A DNA stretch of 64,000 nucleotides, taken from NCBI RefSeq assembly GCF_900099815.1, contig NZ_FNCW01000001.1, forward strand, positions 67,933-131,932, given 5' to 3'. The position numbers were made by a program, and so were the translations under genes. Shown in pieces: positions 55,513 to 64,000 of the stretch. Each line of letters starts with the position of its first letter. Positions within the stretch are counted from its first letter, which is position 1. The stretch is from Psychroflexus sediminis (GTDB lineage Bacteria; Bacteroidota; Bacteroidia; Flavobacteriales; Flavobacteriaceae). Under the pieces are notes generated by a model, which had not been told where the DNA came from, did not search any database, and saw nothing but the letters and a program-made list of their open reading frames with translations.

Positions 55513-55986
55513 TTATATATGTTTTGGTTTTGCTCCAAATTTTCTCGTGTCTTCTTTGGTCAAAATTTTGTAGTCTTCGGTTTTAGTCAGGTGCTCTAAG
55601 GGTTTTAGTAAGTGTTTTGGCAAGGCTGTCAGTTGTCTTGTGTCCAAGTCCAGCCAGGATCCCATCATATCACACCTGGCACAATTTTTTCCATTTTGAT
55701 TGTATAAATTATGTTCAAATTGAAAAAACATGCCGTCTTCACTAAGACCTTTAATCTCTAAGCTAACTCTCACGTGATCTTCTGGTTTTAGCTCCTTAAA
55801 GTAAAAAATATGCTCGTAAAATACGATTGGGCCTAAATTGTGTTTGATGAGTTCCTGCTGCGAAAACCCATTCTCTACCAGAAAAGCCATACGGGTGTGA
55901 CTCATGAAGTTTTGGTATGAAGAGTTCGCAAGATGTCTGTTTGCATCGAGATCGCTCCAGCGTATTTCAAATGATTTGGTATACAT
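55513..55986 (-). CDS. Acyl-CoA thioesterase (hot-dog fold)
   Basis: 157 residues. RWSDLDANRHLANSSYQNFM carries the 4-hydroxybenzoyl-CoA-thioesterase-like active-site Asp; later PEDHVRVSLEIKGLSEDG is typical. Probable acyl-CoA or acyl-ACP thioesterase; substrate unknown. Five bases after the small membrane gene. Confidence 0.9.
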   Translation of the reverse strand: MYTKSFEIRWSDLDANRHLANSSYQNFMSHTRMAFLVENGFSQQELIKHNLGPIVFYEHIFYFKELKPEDHVRVSLEIKGLSEDGMFFQFEHNLYNQNGKNCARCDMMGSWLDLDTRQLTALPKHLLKPLEHLTKTEDYKILTKEDTRKFGAKPKHI

Positions 55987-55990
55987 GATG

Positions 55991-56272
55991 TTATAAAAAT
56001 TTCGTAATTAAAATGACTATAGCGCTCAGGATGGTAGCTATCAGTACGCCTCTAGCTCTGTAGTCTTGTTTTTTTCGGATAAACACAAAAAAGGGGAGAA
56101 AGTTTAAAATAGCCCCGAGGGCGATGATACTTCCAAGTAGACCTTCTTCTGAGGCTTTATTTAGGACCGTTTCAAATTCCTTTTGCATTACTAAACTAAT
56201 ATAAAGGAACATGCCTGCAAGATTTGCGGCTATTCCTATTAAAAAACCAATGGCTACTTCTTTTTTAATCAT
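55991..56272 (-). CDS. Small hydrophobic membrane protein
   Basis: 93 residues with three predicted membrane segments (about 8-28, 47-66, 73-91) and a basic loop FIRKKQDYRARG. No family recognised. It overlaps surE by 8 bases, so it is translationally linked to it. Confidence 0.75.
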   Translation of the reverse strand: MIKKEVAIGFLIGIAANLAGMFLYISLVMQKEFETVLNKASEEGLLGSIIALGAILNFLPFFVFIRKKQDYRARGVLIATILSAIVILITKFL

Positions 56273-57050
56273 CGATATTCCAGGATTTAAGTTCTCTTAT
56301 AAAGTCATGTGCAGTAAGATCAAATTTTATAGGGACGACAGAAACATATCCAGATTCTAAGGCTTCTACATCTGTGTTTTTTCCCTTATCCTGGTTAACG
56401 AACTCACCAGACAGCCAGTAATAGTCTCGCCCTTGCGGATTTTGGCGCTTATCAAATTTTTCCTCCCAGCGGGCATTGGCCTGTCTGCACACCTGAATTC
56501 CTTTGATTTTTTCCTCACCAGCTTTTGGGATGTTTACATTTAAAACCACACCCATGGGCAAGCCATTTTTAATGACGCTCTGTGTGATGCGTTTCACATA
56601 TTTGGTAGTATGGTCAAAATTCGCCTCCATAGAATAGTCCAGCAACGAAAAACCAATCGCGGGAATTCCCTCCACTCCTGCTTCTACCGCGGCACTCATG
56701 GTGCCGGAATAAATCACGTTGATAGAAGAGTTGGACCCATGATTAATGCCGCTTACGCACAAGTCTGGCTTGCGTTTTAGAATTTCCTGAGTGGCAATTT
56801 TTACGCAATCTGCCGGTGTTCCAGAGCACGAATATTCTTTAACTTTAGAATATTTATCTATGGTAACGGGATCGCAATACAGATTGTCACTTATGGTGAT
56901 AGCATGTCCCATGCCGCTTTGTGGACTATCTGGAGCTACGACAATGACATCCCCAAGGGTCTTCATAATCTTGATGAGATGCCTTATACCTGGAGCCGTT
57001 ATGCCGTCATCGTTAGTGACGAGTATTAAAGGTTTGTCTTCTTCTTGCAT
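56265..57050 (-). CDS. surE: 5'/3'-nucleotidase SurE
   Basis: Survival-protein nucleotidase/phosphatase. The metal site VTNDDGITAPGI, APDSPQSGMGHAIT and SGINHGSNSSINVIYSGTMS (in parts) are complete. Length 261 is normal. Confidence 0.97.
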   Translation of the reverse strand: MQEEDKPLILVTNDDGITAPGIRHLIKIMKTLGDVIVVAPDSPQSGMGHAITISDNLYCDPVTIDKYSKVKEYSCSGTPADCVKIATQEILKRKPDLCVSGINHGSNSSINVIYSGTMSAAVEAGVEGIPAIGFSLLDYSMEANFDHTTKYVKRITQSVIKNGLPMGVVLNVNIPKAGEEKIKGIQVCRQANARWEEKFDKRQNPQGRDYYWLSGEFVNQDKGKNTDVEALESGYVSVVPIKFDLTAHDFIRELKSWNIDD

Positions 57051-57209
57051 TTTTCAATTTTTAAAGTCGCTAAAATAAACATTTCATGAGGTATATTCGT
57101 CAAGAAACACGTTTAACAAATTATTAGCTAGCATTAAAGAAAGTGGTATAGTTTTTACTATATATTGTAAAATATTACTTTAGTATTTGATTTAATGAAT
57201 TTTGACACA

Positions 57210-59360
57210 ATGAAACGATACAATTTAAAAAACAATCTTGTTATTTTATTTTTAATAACATTATTATCGATTACTTCTTGCAGCTTTACAACCAAGGATT
57301 TTGACGAGAACTCCGATAAAGATCAGGTCCTCATTGAGCTTATCACTTATGTGATTGAGCAGGGACATTTCGATATGAAAGAAATGGACGATGATTTTTC
57401 TCAGTCTGTTTTTAAGGATTATATAAAAGGCATAGATCCCATCAAAAGACATTTTTTAGCTAGCGATTTTGAAGAATTTAAGGCTTTTGAAACTCAGATT
57501 GATGACCAAATCAAAAATAAAAACCTGCTTTTTTTCAACCTTACCGTTGAGCGCTACAAAAAGCGAATGGAAGAAGCCAAAGGATTTTATGCAGAATTGC
57601 TGAAGGAGCCTTTTGATTTTCAAAATGAAGAGACCATAAACACAGATTATGATCAGGTGGATTATGCAAAAAATAAGAAAGAGTTAAAACAAAGATGGAG
57701 GGAGCAATTTAAATTTTCTACACTGTCCACGTATTATGACTTAAAGGAAGAGCAGGCTCAGAAAATTGAAGAAGGCGAAGAGGTGAAGATTAAATCGGAT
57801 AAAGAGCTGGAAGCAGAAGCTCGAGAAATTACAAGAGAGTCGACAGAGAATTATTTCGATACCATGTCTGATCTTGAGCGAAGAGACTGGTTCAATTTAT
57901 ATATCAATTCATTCGTAAGCCAGTTTGATCCTCATACCAATTATTTCGCTCCTCAAGATAAAGATAGATTCGATATTTCCATGTCTGGAAAACTTGAAGG
58001 TATAGGGGCCAGGCTACAAAAACAAAGAGATAATGTAAAAATTATAGAAATTATATCCGGGGGTCCTGCCTGGTCTAACGGCGAGTTGGAAGTTGGCGAC
58101 CTCATCCAAAAAGTGAAACAGGAAGATGAAGAGGAACCCGTAGATATTAGAGGCATGCGTTTGGATGATGCAGTTGACCTTATCAAAGGGCCTAAAGGAA
58201 CTCAGGTTACCCTTACGGTGAAAAAAGTAGATGGAAGCACTCAGCTTATTAGTATTATAAGAGATATTGTCGAAATTGAAGAAACTTATGCCAAAACGTC
58301 AACAGTTGAAAGAAATGGTGAGCTGTTTGGAGTTATAAATCTTCCCAAGTTTTACTTTGATATGCAGAATTACACAGAAAGAAATGCAGCATCAGACATT
58401 AAAAAAGAACTTGAAAGACTAAACCAGGTTGGCGCTGAAGGGCTTGTGATAGACCTTAGAAATAATGGGGGTGGTTCATTGTCTACCGTTGTGGATATCG
58501 CTGGGTTTTTCATAGAAAAAGGACCCATCGTTCAGGTAAGAGATGCTCAAGATAATACTGAAGTATTAAAAGATAATGATGCCGATGTGGTATGGGATAA
58601 GCCTCTGGTGATCCTGGTCAATGAATTGTCTGCGTCTGCTTCAGAAATACTTGCTGCAGCCATGCAGGATTATAAAAGAGCTGTTGTGATTGGCAGCAAA
58701 CAAACCTACGGAAAAGGAACTGTTCAAAATGTAGTTGATCTCAACCGATGGATGAGAAATAATACAACTTTTGGAGATATGGGAGCTTTAAAAATCACAA
58801 CCCAAAAATTTTATAGAATCAACGGTGGCTCTACCCAGCTCAAAGGTGTAGAAAGCGACGTAGCGGTTCCAGATCGTTTTTCTTATATAGACATTGGAGA
58901 ACGGGATTATGAAAATCCTATGCCATGGGATAAGATTGAACCCGCAGCTTATAAAGTTTGGAAGGGTTATTCCAACTTGGAAAACATTATTTCTGCCAGT
59001 AAAGAGCGTTTATCCAGTAGTCCTCAAATCCAAATGATAGATGATAATGCTCAATGGATAAAATCGCAAAGAGAGCAAGATGTATTTAGTCTTGATTATG
59101 AAGAGTATAAAAAAGAAATGGCTCAGGTAGAAGAAATGGCTAAGAAATTTGAAGGCATCACTCAATACAATACAAATCTCGTGTTTAAGTCACTTCCATA
59201 CGAGGAAGCTTTGATGGTTCAGGATTCCTCTTTAGCCGAAAAAAGAACAAGGTGGCATGAAAGCTTATCCAAAGATGTTTATGTAGAAGAAGCCATACAT
59301 GTTCTGCAAAATTTGAATGTTGATGAAAATTCAATTAAACTTGCAGCCAGGAAAGATTAA
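57210..59360 (+). CDS. Carboxy-terminal processing protease (Prc/Tsp), lipoprotein
   Basis: 716 residues from the ATG at 57210 (an ATG 15 bases earlier is possible). Lipobox SITSC. Order: a helical N-terminal region, an acidic coiled segment, a PDZ domain (GKLEGIGARLQKQRDNVKI, IISGGPAW), the S41 peptidase core with NELSASASEILAAA (catalytic Ser) and KQTYGKGTVQN (catalytic Lys), and a C-terminal DUF3340-type domain. It degrades or trims C-termini of periplasmic proteins. Confidence 0.95.
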   Translation: MKRYNLKNNLVILFLITLLSITSCSFTTKDFDENSDKDQVLIELITYVIEQGHFDMKEMDDDFSQSVFKDYIKGIDPIKRHFLASDFEEFKAFETQIDDQIKNKNLLFFNLTVERYKKRMEEAKGFYAELLKEPFDFQNEETINTDYDQVDYAKNKKELKQRWREQFKFSTLSTYYDLKEEQAQKIEEGEEVKIKSDKELEAEAREITRESTENYFDTMSDLERRDWFNLYINSFVSQFDPHTNYFAPQDKDRFDISMSGKLEGIGARLQKQRDNVKIIEIISGGPAWSNGELEVGDLIQKVKQEDEEEPVDIRGMRLDDAVDLIKGPKGTQVTLTVKKVDGSTQLISIIRDIVEIEETYAKTSTVERNGELFGVINLPKFYFDMQNYTERNAASDIKKELERLNQVGAEGLVIDLRNNGGGSLSTVVDIAGFFIEKGPIVQVRDAQDNTEVLKDNDADVVWDKPLVILVNELSASASEILAAAMQDYKRAVVIGSKQTYGKGTVQNVVDLNRWMRNNTTFGDMGALKITTQKFYRINGGSTQLKGVESDVAVPDRFSYIDIGERDYENPMPWDKIEPAAYKVWKGYSNLENIISASKERLSSSPQIQMIDDNAQWIKSQREQDVFSLDYEEYKKEMAQVEEMAKKFEGITQYNTNLVFKSLPYEEALMVQDSSLAEKRTRWHESLSKDVYVEEAIHVLQNLNVDENSIKLAARKD

Positions 59361-59381
59361 GTTAATGTCAATAATAGACGT

Positions 59382-60470
59382 TTGAAAAGAAACACTTCTT
59401 TACAAGATTTAGCGCTCCAAAAGTTTAAGAAAAACCTTTGGGGCGTTTTAAGTTTTTGGTATATCGTACTGTGCTTGTTTGTAGGTGTTTTTGCCTATTT
59501 TCTGGCTCCGGATAGTTCTGAAAACGCCAATTCCATGGCCCTGAGTATTCATTCCAAGCCTCCGGGATTTACCGTGCAGGTTATTGAGCTCCCAAATCCT
59601 AATACAGGCGATCAATCCTGGTTATCAAAATCTTTTTTTGGAAATGAATACCCCAACGAAATCATACCCATTGAATCCTACAGAATAAAAGGTAATACAC
59701 TCTATTATCAGGACTATGGAGTACAGGATAAGGCTTTAGAAAACGCATTGGAATTAACTTCATTGGAATCTGATTTTAGTTCAGAACATATTTACGAAAA
59801 GACCTATTGGTTAGGGACAGATAAATATGGGCGTGACCTGTTAAGCAGAATGCTCATCGGTTTGCGTATCTCGTTTTCGGTAGGGTTCATATCCGTTTTT
59901 ATCTCCCTGCTGCTCGGTATCTTTTTAGGATCTGTTTCCGGATATTATGGTGGTAAAATTGATACTGCAGTGATGTGGCTTATCAACGTCACCTGGTCCA
60001 TTCCAACTTTGCTTTTGGTGATTGCGATTACACTGGCGCTCGGTAAGGGCTTTTGGCAAGTGTTTATAGCAGTGGGCTTAACGATGTGGGTAGAAGTAGC
60101 TCGTGTAGTAAGAGGCCAGGTAATGAGTGTCAAATACGCTCAATATGTCACAGCGGCAAGAGCATTAGGGTTTAAAAATCAAAGAATAATTTTACGGCAT
60201 ATCCTGCCCAATGTCCTTGCACCGGTTATCGTAATATCTGCCGCCAATTTTGCGGCGGCTATATTGATTGAAAGTGGGCTTAGCTTTTTGGGCATAGGAG
60301 CACAGCCACCAACTCCCAGCTGGGGAGCAATGATCAAGGATCACTACAGCTATATTATCTTGGGGAAAGCCTATTTAGCCATTATCCCTGGATTGGCTAT
60401 CATGAGCTTAGTGATGGCGTTTATGCTCATCGGTAATGCCTTGCGAGATGCTTTGGACGTCAAAAACTAG
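59382..60470 (+). CDS. Oligopeptide/dipeptide ABC transporter permease (OppC/DppC-like)
   Basis: 362 residues from a TTG start ([18 protein letters not shown]); an in-frame stop (TAG) lies just upstream and no ATG fits. N-terminal helix, then a periplasmic loop of ~110 residues, longer than usual, then the BPD permease domain with five helices and the EAA-type loop ([19 protein letters not shown]). No other transporter component is adjacent. Its stop codon shares a CTAG with that of lepA. Confidence 0.9.
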   Translation: MKRNTSLQDLALQKFKKNLWGVLSFWYIVLCLFVGVFAYFLAPDSSENANSMALSIHSKPPGFTVQVIELPNPNTGDQSWLSKSFFGNEYPNEIIPIESYRIKGNTLYYQDYGVQDKALENALELTSLESDFSSEHIYEKTYWLGTDKYGRDLLSRMLIGLRISFSVGFISVFISLLLGIFLGSVSGYYGGKIDTAVMWLINVTWSIPTLLLVIAITLALGKGFWQVFIAVGLTMWVEVARVVRGQVMSVKYAQYVTAARALGFKNQRIILRHILPNVLAPVIVISAANFAAAILIESGLSFLGIGAQPPTPSWGAMIKDHYSYIILGKAYLAIIPGLAIMSLVMAFMLIGNALRDALDVKN

Positions 60471-62263
60471 TCGTTAAGCTTCAGGACTGCCATAAAGGCT
60501 TCCTGAGGAATTTCCACATTTCCAACTTGCCTCATACGCTTTTTACCCTTTTTTTGTTTTTCCAAAAGTTTTCGCTTCCTGGAAATATCACCTCCGTAAC
60601 ATTTTGCCGTTACGTCTTTTCTTAAAGCTTTGACCGTTTCTCTTGCGATTATTTTTGCACCGATAGCAGCTTGTATAGGGATGTCGAACTGTTGTCTCGG
60701 GATTAATTCTTTCAGTTTTTCACAGATCCTCTTACCGATATCGTAAGCATTATCAACATGAAGCAAAGCCGACAGGGCGTCTACAGTATTACCATTAAGC
60801 AGCACATCCACTTTGACTAATTTAGATCTTCTCATGCCAATTGGCGAGTAGTCAAATGAAGCATATCCTTTGGAAACCGTCTTTAGTCGGTCATAGAAAT
60901 CGAAAACAATTTCAGCTAGAGGCATATCAAAACTGAGCTCGACCCGATCCTGAGTCAGGTAAGTTTGGTTGGTGATTTGCCCGCGTTTCTCAATGCAGAG
61001 TGACATCACAGACCCCACAAAATCAGATTTAGTAATGATACTCGCTTTTATAAAGGGTTCTTCTACGCGATCCAAATAAGTAGGCTCAGGTAAATCTGTA
61101 GGATTACTGACAATGATAGGTTTGTCTTTGTCTTTTAGCGTATATGCGTTATAGGATACATTGGGAACCGTAGTAATGACAGTCATATCAAATTCACGCT
61201 CGAGACGTTCTTGAACGATTTCAAGATGAAGCATTCCCAGGAAGCCACACCTAAAACCAAAGCCTAAGGCTGCGGAACTTTCCGGAACAAAAACCAGCGA
61301 AGCATCGTTGAGCTGAAGCTTCTCCATCGCTGCTCTCAGGTCTTCATATTCATCGGTTTCTACCGGATAAATACCAGCAAAAACCATTGGTTTTACATCT
61401 TCGAAACCTGCCACAGCTTTTTTGGTAGGGTTCTCGGCATCGGTGATGGTATCACCTACTTTTACCTCTTTGGCAATTTTTATACCTGTGATGAGGTAAC
61501 CTACGTCCCCGGCTTTTATTTCCTTTTTTGGAAATTGAACCAGTTTTAAGGTGCCGACTTCATCTGCAGAATAATTTTTATCGGTAGCGACAAATTTTAT
61601 ATTTTGACCTTTTTTGATGCTGCCATCAAAGACTCTGAAGTAAGTTTCGATTCCTCTAAACGGATTGTATACAGAGTCGAAAACCAAAGCTCTAAGTGGA
61701 GCTTCAGGATCGCCCTGGGGTGCCGGAACGCGTTCCACAATCGCATTCAAAATTTCTTCAATACCAATGCCTTCTTTGGCGCTGGCTCTGATAACGTCTT
61801 CCCGCTTACAGCCAATCAAATCTACAATATCGTCTGTAACTTCATCGGGATTGGCACTGGGGAGATCGACTTTGTTGAGGACAGGAATGATTTCCAGATC
61901 ATTTTCTAAAGCCAGGTATAAATTCGAAATGGTTTGTGCCTGTATGCTTTGAGCAGCATCAACAATCAATAAGGCTCCTTCGCAAGCGGCGATAGATCTG
62001 GATACTTCATATGAAAAATCGACGTGTCCAGGGGTGTCGATGAGGTTGAAAACATAATCTTCCCCCTGGTAAGGGTATACCATCTGAATAGCGTGACTTT
62101 TTATCGTAATGCCACGCTCGCGTTCTAAATCCATATTGTCCAAAAGCTGTTCCTTGCGCTCGCGTTCGGTTACAGATTTGGTAAAATCCAATAAACGGTC
62201 GGCTAAAGTGCTTTTTCCGTGGTCGATATGGGCAATGATGCAAAAATTTCGAATGTTCTTCAT
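60467..62263 (-). CDS. lepA: Elongation factor 4
   Basis: Ribosome back-translocase GTPase. G1 [16 protein letters not shown]3 DTPGHVDF, G4 NKVDLPSA, and the LepA-specific C-terminal domain (ECNTNYG-type replaced by [20 protein letters not shown]). Length 598 is normal. Confidence 0.98.
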   Translation of the reverse strand: MKNIRNFCIIAHIDHGKSTLADRLLDFTKSVTERERKEQLLDNMDLERERGITIKSHAIQMVYPYQGEDYVFNLIDTPGHVDFSYEVSRSIAACEGALLIVDAAQSIQAQTISNLYLALENDLEIIPVLNKVDLPSANPDEVTDDIVDLIGCKREDVIRASAKEGIGIEEILNAIVERVPAPQGDPEAPLRALVFDSVYNPFRGIETYFRVFDGSIKKGQNIKFVATDKNYSADEVGTLKLVQFPKKEIKAGDVGYLITGIKIAKEVKVGDTITDAENPTKKAVAGFEDVKPMVFAGIYPVETDEYEDLRAAMEKLQLNDASLVFVPESSAALGFGFRCGFLGMLHLEIVQERLEREFDMTVITTVPNVSYNAYTLKDKDKPIIVSNPTDLPEPTYLDRVEEPFIKASIITKSDFVGSVMSLCIEKRGQITNQTYLTQDRVELSFDMPLAEIVFDFYDRLKTVSKGYASFDYSPIGMRRSKLVKVDVLLNGNTVDALSALLHVDNAYDIGKRICEKLKELIPRQQFDIPIQAAIGAKIIARETVKALRKDVTAKCYGGDISRKRKLLEKQKKGKKRMRQVGNVEIPQEAFMAVLKLND

Positions 62264-62311
62264 AGTCCGTTTTCCTGATTAAAAGCTTAAAAAGCTCCAG
62301 AATTTGATGTG

Positions 62312-62319
62312 CAAATATA
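62312..62319 (-). promoter_or_regulatory. Bacteroidota -7 box for lepA
   Basis: The complement reads TATATTTG followed by C, 49 bases before the lepA start. Confidence 0.5.
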
Positions 62320-62391
62320 CAGGAATTGTTTGGCTTAAGCGCTGTATCTGAAGCCCTCTTAAAAGCTTTATGTGAATTGTTTATAATTCCC

Positions 62392-62399
62392 TAATTTTG
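62392..62399 (+). promoter_or_regulatory. Bacteroidota -7 box for dusB
   Basis: TAATTTTG followed by C, 13 bases before the GTG start at 62412, so the leader would be very short. Confidence 0.5.
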
Positions 62400-62411
62400 C
62401 AATAAAAAGTT

Positions 62412-63407
62412 GTGGCTAAGATAGGTAACATAGATTTAGGCGAATTCCCATTGCTCCTTGCTCCCATGGAAGATGTAAGTGATCCTCCTTTTCGCGCGTT
62501 GTGTAAAGAGTATGGGGCGGATATGGTGTATACCGAATTTATTTCTTCGGAAGGATTGATTCGGGATGCCGCCAAAAGTGTCATGAAGTTGGACATCTAT
62601 GAGAAAGAAAGGCCTGTAGGCATTCAGATCTTTGGAGCCAACCTGGAGTCCATGCTGAGGTCTGTAGAAATCGTAGAGAAGACCAAACCCGATGTTATTG
62701 ACATCAACTTTGGCTGCCCCGTAAAAAAAGTCGTGTCCAAAGGGGCCGGGGCCGGAATTTTAAAAGACATAGACCTCATGGTGAAACTGACCGATGCCAT
62801 GGTAAAACACACCAACCTGCCTATAACCGTTAAAACCCGATTGGGCTGGGACCACGATTCTATCAAAATATATGAAGTTGCCGAACGCTTGCAGGACGTT
62901 GGCTGTAAAGCCATTTCCATTCATGGTCGTACGCGAGCACAGATGTATAAGGGTGAAGCCGACTGGAAACCTATCGCAGAAGTCAAAAACAATCCGCGCA
63001 TGCACATTCCTGTATTCGGAAATGGCGATGTGGATACACCGGAAAAAGCGGTACTTATGCGCGATGAATATGGTCTGGACGGTGCAATGATAGGCCGAGC
63101 GAGTATTGGTTCGCCCTGGTTTTTCAAAGCAGTGAAGCATTATTTTGAAACGGGAACCCACTGCGAGCCGCCTTCTTTGGTGGAACGTGTTGATATTGCC
63201 AGACGTCATCTGCAAATGTCCATCGACTGGAAGGGTGAAAAGTTAGGTGTTTTTGAAACCCGCAGACATTATACCAACTACTTTAAAGGTATCCCTCACT
63301 TTAAAGAATACCGCATGAAAATGGTAACCTCAGACCATGCGGAAGATGTGTTTGCCACTTTCGATGAAGTAGAAGAGAAGTTTGCAGATTATCAGTTTGT
63401 AGATTAG
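62412..63407 (+). CDS. dusB: tRNA-dihydrouridine synthase
   Basis: FMN enzyme reducing uridines in tRNA. GTG start. Seen: LLLAPMEDVSDPPFR, DINFGCPVKKV with the catalytic Cys, VKTRLGWD, ISIHGRTRAQMYKGEADW and NGDVDTPEKA. Length 331 is normal. Confidence 0.96.
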   Translation: MAKIGNIDLGEFPLLLAPMEDVSDPPFRALCKEYGADMVYTEFISSEGLIRDAAKSVMKLDIYEKERPVGIQIFGANLESMLRSVEIVEKTKPDVIDINFGCPVKKVVSKGAGAGILKDIDLMVKLTDAMVKHTNLPITVKTRLGWDHDSIKIYEVAERLQDVGCKAISIHGRTRAQMYKGEADWKPIAEVKNNPRMHIPVFGNGDVDTPEKAVLMRDEYGLDGAMIGRASIGSPWFFKAVKHYFETGTHCEPPSLVERVDIARRHLQMSIDWKGEKLGVFETRRHYTNYFKGIPHFKEYRMKMVTSDHAEDVFATFDEVEEKFADYQFVD

Positions 63408-63460
63408 CTAACAGTTTTTAATTTTTTCTGAATCTGATACCGTTCACCTAATTCCTGAAA

Positions 63461-64000
63461 ATGAAGTTTTATATTTTAGTTGTATTGATGACGATGCTTG
63501 GTTTCACGACACAAGCTCAAAGTTTTGATGATAAAGCCCATCAAACTTTAAAAAACTATTTAACTGAATTTCCAAATCAAACCCAATTTTCTGTGGCGGT
63601 TCTGAATGGCAATAAAACGAATTATTATGGATTAGTTAAATTTTCAGACACCATAAATCAGTTGGATAACTCGGCTTCTGTTTTCCAGATTGGATCTGTA
63701 ACCAAAGTATTTACGTCCACATTATTGGCTCAATTAGTTTTAGAAAACAAAGTGGAGTTATCAGATTCTATTCAATATTATTTCAGTTTCCCTTTAAAAG
63801 AAAATAAAATCACTTTGGAATCTCTTTCCAACCATTCCTCGGGATTGCCCAGATTGCCTTCCAATTTAAATTTAGCAACTGCCAATCTTAAAAACCCCTA
63901 TCAGTCTTACGCAGAGGCAGATTTAGACTATTACCTAAGCACAGAAATGGAGTTCTCTTCAGGAGATCAGCCTAGCTATCAGTATTCTAATTTGGGTGCT
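63461..64000 (+). CDS. Serine hydrolase, beta-lactamase family, N-terminal part (cut by window edge)
   Basis: 180 residues visible, open to the right edge. Signal peptide MKFYILVVLMTMLGF ending TQAQS. The class C/penicillin-binding fold shows QIGSVTKVFTS (SxxK nucleophile motif Ser-Val-Thr-Lys) and YQYSNLG (YxN motif) at the edge. Probable D-aminopeptidase, esterase or similar; the function cannot be narrowed from this part. Confidence 0.93.
   Translation, partial: MKFYILVVLMTMLGFTTQAQSFDDKAHQTLKNYLTEFPNQTQFSVAVLNGNKTNYYGLVKFSDTINQLDNSASVFQIGSVTKVFTSTLLAQLVLENKVELSDSIQYYFSFPLKENKITLESLSNHSSGLPRLPSNLNLATANLKNPYQSYAEADLDYYLSTEMEFSSGDQPSYQYSNLGA

Overview
The window is a chromosomal segment from a member of the Bacteroidota, most likely a marine Flavobacteriaceae of the Gramella/Salegentibacter kind. 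Several things point there: type IX secretion sorting domains (type A and type B), a PorP/SprF homologue, a DUF4270 lipoprotein, atpD-atpC standing alone with a short epsilon subunit, a TTG-initiated OppC-like permease, start-proximal boxes of the form TAnnTTTG rather than sigma70 -10 boxes, and A-rich leaders with few Shine-Dalgarno sequences. The genus is inference; no rRNA is present.

Layout. 1-6.3 kb (minus strand): the 5' part of ileS, then a panC-panD-flippase-esterase-radA run. 6.4-12.6 kb (plus): a half-length GT5 protein, a DUF4270 lipoprotein, glmS, atpD and atpC, closed by a strong terminator. 12.6-18.5 kb: a ketoacid CoA-transferase pair split by the remains of a four-helix-bundle gene, a DUF255 thioredoxin-like protein, and two adjacent Ntn-hydrolase-family proteins. 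18.6-25.1 kb: a five-gene phosphorelay made only of kinases and receivers, with no DNA-binding output. 25.1-30 kb: hflX, then a type B C-terminal-domain lipoprotein, a PorP/SprF protein and an OmpA-type protein. 29.8-34.2 kb: a zinc-finger protein, a membrane M28 peptidase, a Rossmann-fold protein and a DUF72 protein. 34.3-40.7 kb: pirin, an MBL hydrolase, HTTM, ribF, pth, rplY and prs. 40.8-43.1 kb is the accessory-looking part: tRNA-Leu(CAA) is followed by several degenerate copies of its own 3' end plus terminator, a small lipoprotein gene between two such repeats, and an orphan PD-(D/E)XK-like protein. 43.2-57 kb: two MDR oxidoreductases, patatin, an M14 peptidase, two secreted type IX cargo proteins, an APC permease, a thioesterase and surE. 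57.2-64 kb: a Prc protease, an OppC-like permease, lepA, dusB and the start of a serine beta-lactamase-family protein.

Most of the window is ordinary housekeeping. The signals that standard annotation does not explain are the tRNA-Leu tail repeats and what sits among them, a dispersed GC-rich palindromic repeat found at three loci, the kinase/receiver cluster that includes a phosphoacceptor domain with no ATPase domain, and several proteins that look like enzymes without their key residues or domains (esterase-like, GT5-like). I found no CRISPR array, no intact insertion sequence, no integrase and no rRNA.
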